Source: Odontocerum albicorne (Eukaryota > Arthropoda > Insecta > Trichoptera > Odontoceridae). Taken from it: 64,000 nt of DNA. Position 1 is the stretch's first letter. The number at the start of each line of letters is the position of its first letter. Location: positions 18,495,220 to 18,559,219 of the forward strand of contig OX463859.1 of assembly GCA_949825065.1 (NCBI GenBank), given 5' to 3'. A program made the translations under genes and the position numbers. Below are positions 54,891-64,000 of this stretch, piece after piece. The notes below the pieces were generated by a model that made no database searches, was not told the origin of the DNA, and saw only the letters and a list, made by a program, of their open reading frames with translations.

Positions 54891-56454
54891 AGAGTAATAT
54901 TGTAGAAGTTTCATAACCAGCGGCATGGTAAATAAGTTAGAATTTTACTCGTATTACCCGTATATTGTAGTTAGTTCAGTTTAATTTTCGAAACAACGCC
55001 TAGCCTTGCGGTAAGCTCGCCAGCCATAAGCTTCATGATACCGCAGATGTAATAGAAACCTAGATCGCTGATTAATTAGTACAAGTATGTCACCAAAGGA
55101 CAAAAAACTTTGAATTTTTTTTCTCTCACAAGGGTATTACCCACCCTGATTTTTAGAACGTCTACATATATAGCGCGTTGTGACAACTTTAATGTGCTCG
55201 GGCAGGAAATCAGAGACCTTAGGGCACATGTCTGTATACAAGCGAGCGAGTATACCATGCAGTATTGAAGCATATGTTCGTTTAACCTCCTTCATCGGGA
55301 GTGGAGCATGTTTTCACGATGCTGGCCGTAGTATAAAGTTGGCTAGTGGTTTAAACTTCATCCTTGAGATGGCGTCATCGAAAACTATTAGTTAAAGGTA
55401 TATGAGGAATAAATATCCCCGCCATGATCCGCAGAAGACTAGTATAGGAGAGGTTTAATTCCTCATTAATTACGTGTTCGTCAAGTGGTTTAGAGTAAAC
55501 CAATGCGAGTGATGCGAACACCTAGGGAAGGATTGTTCATGCCTCAATGATACTGTGAGAATAGCAAGATGAGTTCACCTTTCTTCTCATCGCCATAATC
55601 TCTACCCTGCCCCATCATGGATCGTTCTCCGAATAGAGGGGCCGTGCCGGAAGAACGTTTTGTTCGCACTTCTTGCGATAACTAATGGTATAAGGCAAAG
55701 GGAACAACCTTTAGGATAAAAATACAGATAGGTTGTGGCAGGCTGGAAGCTAAGCGCTGCTTGGTGTAGTTCACACCTAGGTTATAAACCACCTAGTTGG
55801 ACAGGTGGTATGGAGAGGGTATTTTAGCCAATCAAACGCTGGGCGATATTTCAGCAACAAATTAGCGCCCCGATTTGTCAAGTGTGTGGTCACAAGGTAA
55901 ATTTCCGACACAATATATGAACTGTCTGACCTGAAGGGGAAAGTGGCAGGTAAATTTCGCGTCAAAGACATCGCCAAGGTGGAATAAAGGCTCCATTACG
56001 GTGAATTGACGCGAGAGCTGCCGTGGCACTTGTGGTAATTCAGTTTTACCAAATTAGGTTTCCATGTTCCAAGAAAAAAATATGGTGGCGCTCAATAGAC
56101 CATGTGCTGGACAATGAGTGGGGATTTTGCTGATAGCATAGCGTTTGTATGCGCGTCGTTTAATAGAGCGTCGGCGCTCGCTTCCTCATGATGTCACATT
56201 GGATACATCCATATCAATTCCTTATCCTGTTCTATCAAGGGTCGCTCACCTGGCACTAGGTCGTATAGGTTGAATGGAAGGCAGCTCCATGATAGGGAAT
56301 GAGTGGGGTTGCTACAGGGGTTTGGGAAGTGCTGCTGGGAAGTATGAATGAAAAGGATTTGGTGCGTGCTTTGGTGGGGGGGGCTTTCGATGGAATATCC
56401 TTTATTTGTGAGGCTTCGGCCTATGATTTTTATTTTTTTTCTTTTTCCATGTTT
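54891..56454. other. Non-coding interior of the LTR element
   Basis: No integrase zinc motif, no catalytic DD35E region and no envelope-like frame seen. TACTCGTA occurs at 54946. Function unknown; it occupies the place of RNase H and integrase. Confidence 0.45.
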
Positions 56455-57425
56455 TTATTGTGTATTGTCAGTCCGGTCTAGGTGGGCAGGCGTCCGTGAC
56501 GCCATCGGTACACGGAGGTGCATAGTATGGTATGACTACGTCATGCACATCTTGGCTCCGCCCGTTGGTTCTGCGGCCGTCGCACCGACGACAGAGGTGG
56601 GTGCTCGTGGACCATTGGTACAAGGACGTCCATAGTAATGTGTATGGACTCCGCCCTTTGGGTCTGCAGGCATCGCACTGGTGACAAAGGTTTTATTGTC
56701 AGTCCGGTCTAGGTGGGCAGGCGTCCGTGGTTCTGCGGCCGTCGCACCGACGACAGAGGTGGGCGCTCGCGGCACCATTGGTACAAGGACCTCCATAGTA
56801 GTGTGTATGGACTCCGCCCTTTGGGTCCGCAGGCGTCACACTGGTGACAAAGGTTTTATTGTCAGTCCGGTCCAGGTGGGCAGGCGTCCGTGGCGCCATC
56901 GGTACCCGGACGTAGGTAGCATGGTGTGGGGACATCATGCGTATCTTGGCTCCGCCCGTTGGTTCTGCGGCCGTCGCACCGACGACATAGGTGGGCGCTC
57001 GTAGGCACCATTGGGACAAGGACGACCGTAGTTTTGTGCGTGGACAACATGTACAACTTGGCTCCGCCCTTTGGGTCCGCGGGTGTCGCACTGGTGACAA
57101 CGGTTGTGGAGTAGGCTCCAACCAATCAGCGAAAGGCTTACGGATGGCCTATAAACATCCAGTGGAGGCTTACGGATGGCCTTTATACATCCAGTGAGGG
57201 GCTTACGGATGGCCTATATACATCCAGTGGGGGTTGTTGAGTGTGACTCCAACCATGGGCGTCATGAACCCAAATTGGCATGTGCTCCCGGTCTAGGTGG
57301 ACGCTCATGGCACCGTCGGTGCCCGGATAACCATGGTATTTTATGGATCATGCGAGTTTTGGCACCGTCCGTGATGTGTGTGGGCGTCGCACTGACGACT
57401 CTGGCTAGCACGAGAATTGGCACTA
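56455..57425 (+). repeat. GC-rich complex tandem repeat in the LTR element
   Basis: ATTGTCAGTCCGGTCTAGG (or GTCC) starts at 56464, 56695 and 56858. A sub-block GGTTCTGCGGCCGTCGCACC occurs at about 56568, 56728 and 56961, and ACTCCGCCCTTTGGGTC at about 56649, 56812 and (variant) 57063. Units of about 160 and 230 bp thus share sub-blocks in different combinations. Frames on both strands stay open because of base composition, not coding. Confidence 0.85.
57135..57231 (+). repeat. 32-33-bp repeat, three units
   Basis: GGCTTACGGATGGCCT starts at 57135, 57167 and 57200; each unit continues with ACATCCAGTG. Lies within the larger GC-rich array. Confidence 0.9.
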
Positions 57426-57809
57426 AAGGGATGACGATCCCCGAGGTGATGATATTATAAACACATATTTGCTGTATTGTATAACCAAGTGTAACTGTTT
57501 CTTGTCAGTTTTTAGACCTGGAGGAGGCCTATAGTCAGATGTCGCCCCTATGAGTGGTGTCTCAGGGCCGTGTAATGGAAAATCGTATGTTAAATGTGTC
57601 TTATATAGTCTCATTATTGATATATCGCCAGACTTGTATCTTGCAATATCAAAGATCACCAGACAAGCGGGAGGAAACTCACCTTGCTTCCTTAATTTAA
57701 GTGATTAGGTTAAGAAACTAAATCAGTGCCCCTAAAAGTGCAGACTATCGGATCCGGTTCTGGGGAAGCCGTTGTGAACTAACATAATTACTATTAAGTA
57801 ACTTGATCT

Positions 57810-58065
57810 GTTTTGGGCATTACTCTTGTGAGTGTGTTGCCTTTGTAATCTTAAATGTTTGTACATTTTTCTATTGTAAATTAATAAGAATTATTATGTG
57901 TAACCATGCTGTAGAGAAGGCGATAGTATCTGTTCTTGAACATTACTCTTGTGACTGTTTTGTCTTTGTTATCCTAAATGTTGTATGTTTCTTTTTTTTG
58001 TAAAAATAATAATAAGACTTATTATGTGTAACCATGTTGAGGGGAAGGCGATAATTGATGTTCTC
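57810..58065 (+). repeat. 123-bp tandem duplication
   Basis: CATTACTCTTGTGA starts at 57818 and 57941. Both units contain TTATTATGTGTAACCATG and an AAGGCGATA box. Confidence 0.88.
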
Positions 58066-58079
58066 CTGTATTGTGCCTT

Positions 58080-58082
<3 letters not shown>

Positions 58083-58114
<32 letters not shown>

Positions 58115-58800
58115 CCACTTTGCACGGATTTCTCCTGTTACACAAAGAGGGTTTGCTTCTAGCGTTAGCTTATTCGTTAGGAATAATATCAGCCAGGATT
58201 CTTCTCATACTGCTAGACGGTACCGAGAATATATCAACCGTGTCATTCAGTTGGTTCAATATCTCTATACCACGGGTGACTGAGTGTTTAGCCATGATAT
58301 TCGTCCTGTAAGTTGGTATGTAGAACAGAGGGTGATTCCTTGCACGGATATATTTATTGGGTACATATAAACTTAGTGCTTCTAGAATCGCGGGACAGTT
58401 AAAGGAACCTTGGAAAACCTTTATTAGGAATATCGCAATGGATTCTTGCCTTCTTGTTTCAAGGCTTCTATAGTTACACACCGTGAGAAGTTCGGCATGG
58501 TGAGCATATTTTGGGTAATCGCCCTTTGTTCTGTACCATAGATATCTGAGGAATTTTTTTTGTATTTGTTCTATATTGTTTTTGTATTTGAGCTGGTGAA
58601 TGTTTAACTGTTTCCAGGTGTTCTTAGATAGGGAAGCCCTGAGAGTTAGTTTTTCGTGGTTTCCTACTCTTTCGCAAATGCAGGGGCTTATTAAATCGTC
58701 CACGAGCGTATCCGGCATGACCCAGTAACGTCATGCCCTTTAGCATAGTATCTAATCCTTGTTTCGGCGAGCAGGTGTATGACCAATTGACACAGGGCCG
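58083..58800 (-). pseudogene. 5'-truncated LINE tail with poly(A), antisense
   Basis: The plus strand has a run of about 28 T at 58084-58112, which is a poly(A) tail on the minus strand. Ahead of it a 182-codon minus-strand frame (58718-58170) is open. It contains IEQIQKKFLRYLWYRTKGDYP (shortened: IEQIQKKFLRYL), LLTVCNYRSLETRRQ, IFLIKVFQGSFNCPAILEAL and a final IFSVPSSSMRRI, the C-terminal end of a jockey-like ORF2. Its good preservation and its place just before the 3' LTR suggest a recent insertion into the element or its parent. Confidence 0.7.
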
Positions 58801-58867
58801 TAATCAGTACTTGAATTATTATTTTTTTTTTTATTATTTTTTTTTTCTTCAGTAACATAAAATGGAG

Positions 58868-60458
58868 TGTCAGGACTTGGGTACGGTCGACCAATTAGTT
58901 TATTGCAGTTAAAAATAACCATTAAAAATAGCGAACCGGGGCAGTCAAAGGGAGATCTTGCGTCATTTTCGAGAAGGATTGCTTCCTATTGTATCAATCT
59001 TAACTGCCTCGAGTGGCTGGCTTTGTCTTCCCATTTTTATAGAAATACACGACACTTTATGAGGATCGGTAATTAGTGTTCCGTCTTACGATCTGATTTA
59101 TTGCAGTCACAGATAACTATTGTTACTAAGAAAAAGAAATAAAACTTTGCGCAAGATATATTTCAGAGGGTGAATGCGCTTTTATGACCGCGATTGTTAG
59201 GCGAGGATAAAGGGTCAAAAAATTTCTCTTCTCCTTTTCTAAAGAAATACGTCGCGCTTAGTTTATTGCAGTCATAGTTAAATATTGAAAACAACGGCTG
59301 GGAATAACACTTCACAAGGGTACAGTATTGTCTCTTAAACAATAAGTTTCGCCTAAGGTTACCGGATGTTATACAAAAAGGATTCTCGACTTAATTACGC
59401 TGTGAAAGTTTAAATAGACTATTCATTGGCAAAATAACGTTCGGCCGGACGAAAAGATTTATGATTTTTTTAACGGTCGCGAGGGACTTTCTATAGAGTT
59501 CCAAAATGGCGGAGTTTGGCCGAGATCCCTTAAATTAAGGGACCGCGATCTTCCCACATCCTTTCTCGCCACGAAGTTGTCAAGTCAACATCATTTTCGT
59601 CCTAACGCTGTTCGCGAACTGGAACAAGCTTTTCTCACATTTGATTGTTCATTCTTATTTGATACAATTTGTCCGGTAAATTCTGGATAATCTACAAACG
59701 GGGATCTTGTTTCACCTCAGTCTTTTGATTGAGCAGATTCTGGACTGTTGTCCAAACGACGATCTCGAGTTAGGCGTACAACTCATTCGCGGGTCAAAGT
59801 TAACTGATTGTACCAGCAATATCGAGTGCGCGCCAGATTCTGGAGTTTTCAAGACCGGACCGGGTCACGAATTAACGGTCACCAACCACTGAGGGAATTT
59901 CTTCACATCAACGCGCCTGTAGTAACAGTATAAGGTCAGAGGGCCATATACGAGTCGACCTGGTCATACACTTGAAGCGGATCTGGGATAATACATTGTG
60001 TCTTGTATTGGAGTAAGATCAACCTTATTTATCCTCTTTTGCTTGTCATTTTATGGTGATATTTGAGTATTCTAGAGATTGGCGATATCTAATCTTTGAG
60101 AATTGACACATTTCCGCAACGGACTGTTGTGAGATTACCCCTGATAATAAATTGCTTCGACTGCCTGTCCATCTGAAAGGCTAGCGGAGTAGCAGAGAGT
60201 TATCTGCCCATTTGATTTTCCTGACGGAGTATCAGCTCGTCAGGATTAAATATATAACCAATTAACAGCAAATATGTGTTTCATTATGTATTTATACCTA
60301 CCCAAGCACTGACGAATGCCTACCTCTTCCCACGACATCTTGAGATCTTATTGAGCCTTATTTTACCTATACTGAGCTACCGGAGTAAGAGTCATACATT
60401 GTAACATCCAGGCTTTTAGTAATCCAACGGAATTAATTAAAGGGTTAAAAGTTTGAAA
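58868..60458 (+). repeat. 3' LTR
   Basis: Same length as the 5' LTR and identical except A at 60360 (G at 51245), as far as I can compare by eye. Preceded by CATAAAATGGAG, a weak candidate for the polypurine tract. Confidence 0.87.
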
Positions 60459-60869
60459 CTACTCTCAAGTGATATTCAATGTTGGGGGGACTTGACATGA
60501 CACTGAGAAGAAGAAGATGTATATATGTTCAGAAAAATATATTTGGTAAGAAAATTGTAGAAAACTTACAAATTGTAGAACTATAAAGAAACCTTTATAG
60601 ATTTTCCGATATATGATAGTAACACATTCGACTTTAAGTGTAGTGTAGAATATGTGAGCAGTGTTCATATATTATATAATAATATATTTTGATAAGATGT
60701 CTCAAAAAATCTTGTCTTTGAGTGCTGCACACACCATAGACTTTTCTACGCCACAGGACCAGCAACGGCGAAATCATTGATATGGTTTCATTGATATGGT
60801 TCGACCACATAGAAATATTGAATTATGAAAGATTTAAAAAACAATCCATACTATTTAATGCTACTCGCA
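60459..60869. other. LINE 3' remnant and flanking DNA
   Basis: Starts with the CTAC duplication and appears to continue the LINE at 49430-49748 for about 60 bases (to GAAGAAGAAGATG). After that I recognise nothing. Confidence 0.45.
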
Positions 60870-61110
60870 TAGAAGGTTAAGGTGCGTGTCACCTCCATGG
60901 GAAGGTCGCCGGCTCGAACCTCAAGCTGTACAACTCTCCTTGAATGACACAGACATTCTTTCTGCCTATTATTCGGGGGTCTAAGAATACCTATGACTTC
61001 GGTCACATCTATTCTTTCAAAAAGAGAAAAAAAACACGCCGATGTTCTTCGACCTTTCCACTTCGGTGTGCTTTCGAATCCAGTAAGCGGTGTGGTTGAA
61101 AGAGGGAAGA
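60870..61110 (+). repeat. SINE family 2 copy
   Basis: CGCCGGCTCGAACCTCAAGC (B box), GACATTCTTTCTGCCTATTA, CCTATGACTTCGGTCACATC and CTTTCGAATCCAGTAAGCGG match the copies at 44880 and 62010 in order. The distal part is missing. Confidence 0.65.
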
Positions 61111-62009
61111 GTGAAAAGCCTTTATAATACGAGAGTATGTATGACGAGGTGTATGGAAGTGTCAGAAACGAAAGTCGTTTTGCCCTCTTATCTCGTAGAA
61201 AATATTCAGCGTTTTCCGACCATGGACTTGCGCTACGCTCAAGATTAGAGAACTAAACAAGACAAAAATGACTAATAGAAAGAAGGAATGTCATAGAAGA
61301 TAGGTATAATGATTTTCAAATCACTTTGTGAAACAAGTCTTTCTGCAGTTGGTAGCTAGTTCAAGAGTTTAACAACATGGACAGTAAAAGACGAGGTGAA
61401 AATTGTGAAGCGGTGAACTGGAAACTCCTAAAGGTAATCTCTGCTGTAACACGAGTCCGTGAAAGTTGCTGAACATTTTCGACGAGCTATAAGAGGGGGC
61501 GGGACAGTCAAGGACAATAAACAGAAATGAAAATTCGTGAATATTTTTACTGTTTCTTACATTTAACTGATTGATTTTATCCCTAGATTCATTTTTTTAT
61601 CTCTAGAATTTTGTTAAATTGAATGATAAATGTTTGAGTTCCAGTGCCCTAGTATATTCCATTTTATATTGTTTCTCATTCGCAATTTTGCGTTTTGTTC
61701 TGATAAATCCAACAAATTTGAATTTCCATTCGCGATGAAGCGACGAAATTAAATATTTGCTGTTTCGGACGTCACAATAAAATAATTATACCGCATTTAA
61801 ATTATATTTTCCAAGTACTCGTACTTAGGAATTAGACTACTAAGCCGGTCCAAGAAAAGTCTATATCGATAAAGAAAGATATCGAAAAATAATATTTCTT
61901 TTTCATATCGTGTCAAAAGCACTAAATTACTTCCGTCCATTCAATTTTCACGACCACCCACGCTGTTATAGGGAACAAAATAAGTCCCCATATAACGCAA
62001 TATAAGCAA
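61111..62009. other. Intergenic DNA
   Basis: No gene recognised. TACTCGTA at 61816. Confidence 0.35.
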
Positions 62010-62420
62010 GAAGATGCACGAGGTGCATGGTCACGCGGTAATGCCTGGATTTCCGTGCGGAAGGTCCCCCGTTCGATCCGTCCGCTGTACCACTTCGCTC
62101 AAAAGACAGACATTTTTTCCGTCTAGTATACGGGCTATAAGAATATCTATGACTTCGATCATATCTATTCTTTCAAAAAAAAAAAAAAAAGGAAAATAAA
62201 GAAAAGAAGAAAATGAAAAAAGAGTGCTCTGATCGTCCCACTTCGTATGCAATCGGATCCAGGACAGAGGCGTGGGCGGTGAGTTTGATCACTTACTTAA
62301 AGAAGAGAAAAGAGATAAAACTCCACGGCAGAGTTTCGTTTTCAATCTGAATTGACATTGGATTGGCGAGGGGATCCTCAACTACAAAGCCTAGCAACGA
62401 TGATGAGAACATTAGAAGAC
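62010..62420 (+). repeat. SINE family 2, longest copy
   Basis: The head GGTGCATGGTCACGCGGTAA (A box) and CCCCGTTCGATCCGTCC (B box) is followed by GACATTTTTTCCGTCTAGTA, an A-rich run (62177-62192), CAATCGGATCCAGGACAG and the distal GGATCCTCAACTAC with CTAGCAACGATG. The head is the most tRNA-like of the family. Confidence 0.72.
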
Positions 62421-62472
62421 ATAAATCGTATTTATTTATTATGAGAAGAAGGGACTGCCTAAGGAACTCTTA

Positions 62473-62974
62473 GGCCGTGGCCACACAGGAAGGAGCCTCG
62501 CTTGATGCTTAGAGCTATGTTGTGAGTTAGGCGACATATCCTAGCGAACCAACGTATCGCATACTATCGCAGTGGCCACACTGCACGCTTCGCGCCACTT
62601 TTCATGACGATTAGTCACCGAGTGAATCTCCGAGCAAACAGACGTGTTGATTAATTTACAAGATGGTGGAAGTTTTAATGACAGCTGTGTATATAAAGGA
62701 AGCCTTTGTGGAACCCATCGAGCAAATTATACAAAAATGTACCTGTAATAAAATCACTTTGGAATGAAGTTGCCTAGAAAGTAAATAAAGATGGTAAGTT
62801 GTAATAAAATTGGTTAGTTTTGAGAGTGGCATCATGTGTTGACTCAACCGCTCCCGTCTGTCAAATGAATTTGTGCGTAGCACTTTGGTGTGGCCATGCA
62901 TGAAGTCACCTAGTACATGAGTCACGTAAAATCTAGCTTAGCGCCTAACGAAGCATTTTGGTGTGGCCTCAGCC
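62473..62974 (+). mobile_element. PIF/Harbinger-like MITE, 502 bp
   Basis: Ends GGCCGTGGCCACAC and GTGTGGCCTCAGCC form a 14-bp inverted repeat with two differences, and TTA flanks both sides (62470-62472, 62975-62977), the target preferred by PIF/Harbinger. TGGCCACAC also occurs subterminally (about 62572). A short frame MVEVLMTAVYIKEAF (about 62662) may be a remnant of the parent element; no transposase is present. Confidence 0.65.
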
Positions 62975-63380
62975 TTACTTCGGCGGCGACGCACCTGTGT
63001 GTGAAGAATATTAGTAATTACTTAAGGTCCGACGAAGAAAGAAAGAAAAATCTTACAGAAGAAGAAAAATGATTGGCAGCGAAGTAGATATATTTATAAA
63101 GCGGCATAAGACTTGGAGTTGAAACATTCTAGGAAGTTGTCAATCAGTAGCTGTCAGAAAACGACGCCGCTAGATAGGATAAATTAATCGGTCTGAATAC
63201 GTTCCGAAGTAAGTTGAATGGAGAAATTATAGGCTGAATTATCATCGTGTAATAAAAAATATAATTAGCGGATCGATCTAGATGGCCGCAAGAAATACAA
63301 CAGGGCGAAGGGAGAAGATTGAAGCTAAAAAGTATACTTACGAGTATATAGGTGTAAAATTAGTATTTACCAGTGTGGTA
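62975..63380. other. Intergenic DNA
   Basis: Nothing recognised. TACGAGTA at 63339. Confidence 0.35.
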
Positions 63381-63440
63381 AAAGTGTTCATATGGCAACA
63401 ATACTTACACGCGCTAGTATTGTTGCCATATGAACACTTT
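63381..63440 (+). repeat. Perfect 25-bp inverted repeat with 10-base loop
   Basis: Arm 63381-63405 (AAAGTGTTCATATGGCAACA plus ATACT) is exactly complementary to 63416-63440; the loop is TACACGCGCT. As RNA it would be a perfect hairpin of small-RNA-precursor size. No flanking target duplication is evident. Confidence 0.92.
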
Positions 63441-63609
63441 GCGAGTGTTATTGCATCGTGTGATGTTGTATTGCTTATATAGTACGTGCAATTGTGAATA
63501 GCGAAAATTTTACTCAATCAATATTTGAATACACCCCTTTTTTGGGAGTTCTTATTAAAATTTATGATTATGTTTGATCATTAAGCACACACGTGACTAG
63601 TTTGAAGAA
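63441..63609. other. Short flank before the mariner relic
   Basis: Nothing recognised. The mariner end may lie in here. Confidence 0.3.
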
Positions 63610-64000
63610 AAAAAACAGGGAAAAGAACTAACTTATTTTTCAACATAGTTTCCTTTGATGTTTACATACTTGGTACGTCAATTTTCCAATTTCTTCATCC
63701 AGTCTGAAAAATAAGTCTTATTAATCTCAGTAAAATAGTCATACTGCGGCGGTTAAATCCGGATTCATCCTGACGACAAGTTCTTTCCACCGAGACATTT
63801 TTTTAAGTTCGGGAACAGGAAGAAGTTGCACCGTGTCAAGTCCGGGGAATATGGCGGACGAGGAGTTCATTTGAAGTCCAATTCATGCAAGTTTGCCATT
63901 CCTACGGATTCGTGACACGTCGCGATGTCTTGGTGGAATAGCACTTTTAGCGTTCCGATCTTGGCCGATTTTTCTTCAATTTGTATTTTAAACGGTTCAA
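63610..64000 (-). pseudogene. mariner transposase relic running off the window
   Basis: The minus strand reads KVLFHQDIATCHES (second Asp region, about 63935), NLHELDFK then a stop, PPYSPDL (about 63855) followed by CNFFLFPNLKK, and finally DWMKKLEN and YVNIKGNYVEK (about 63640). The third catalytic Asp is lost (TRCN where APSD is usual). The order fits a mariner C-terminal half; the rest lies beyond 64000. Confidence 0.75.

Larger units (their letters stand above)
49753..60458 (+). mobile_element. Young, pol-defective Ty3/Gypsy-type LTR retrotransposon
   Basis: 10.7-kb element with 1591-bp LTRs at both ends, a CTAC duplication on each side (49749-49752 and 60459-60462) and a primer-binding site one base after the 5' LTR. 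The interior holds a gag frame (52576-53676), a broken protease/RT relic (about 53770-54890), no readable RNase H or integrase, about 2.5 kb of non-coding tandem repeats and an antisense LINE tail. The LTRs differ at one site by eye (G at 51245, A at 60360) with no length change, so it inserted very recently although its pol could not have served it. It probably moved with enzymes from a related intact element. Confidence 0.85.

Noticed and set aside
56348..57197. Overlapping frames up to 140 codons on both strands
   Set aside because: GC-rich tandem repeat; all six frames are similarly open and no motif of envelope, integrase or other protein is seen.

Overview
The window is AT-rich animal nuclear DNA, most likely from an insect. 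It has one clear multi-exon host gene with GT-AG introns, a second short host gene, and a dense load of arthropod-type mobile elements: several mariner lineages, piggyBac, hAT, pogo-like and Harbinger-like ends, Ty3/Gypsy LTR elements, non-LTR elements and tRNA-derived SINEs. Nothing prokaryotic (operons, ribosome binding sites, CRISPR) is present.

Layout. 1-6019: a decayed Ty3/Gypsy element with minisatellite-bearing LTRs, its integrase split by an antisense LINE fragment. 6020-10124: presumed 5' region of the host gene, holding a dead mariner (7793-9572) that itself carries a hAT element with an exact 8-bp target duplication. 10132-24684: an eight-exon gene for a four-zinc-finger nuclear protein resembling Drosophila Pep (protein on ecdysone puffs). 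Its third intron has a GC donor and contains a piggyBac-like element (with a pogo-like MITE inside) and a Mos1-like mariner. 24685-31447: 3' flank, SINE and LINE relics, an internally deleted mariner. 31448-31981 (minus): a small basic protein resembling the ribosome-biogenesis factor SLX9/FAM207, convergent with Pep. 32405-36075: a DD41D transposon and a 5'-truncated mariner. 36-49 kb: gene-poor DNA with minisatellites, SINEs and LINE relics, including a roughly 2-kb antisense reverse-transcriptase relic (39880-41870).

49753-60458: a very young LTR retrotransposon. Its two 1591-bp LTRs differ at one position by eye, it has a CTAC target duplication and a tRNA-Lys primer-binding site. It keeps an open gag, but its protease/reverse transcriptase is broken, no integrase was found, and about 4 kb of the interior is non-coding tandem repeats plus an antisense LINE tail. 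This suggests a non-autonomous, gag-bearing element moved in trans. 60459-64000: resumed LINE flank, two SINE copies, a Harbinger-like MITE, a perfect 25-bp hairpin and a mariner relic running off the end.

The two host genes concern nuclear RNA and ribosome biology; nothing shows that they act together. No convincing new multi-gene system was found. The observations most worth following are the gag-only young LTR element, the GC-AG intron, the two long hairpins, the DD41D transposon and a clustered 8-mer (TACTCGTA) between 36 and 40 kb.
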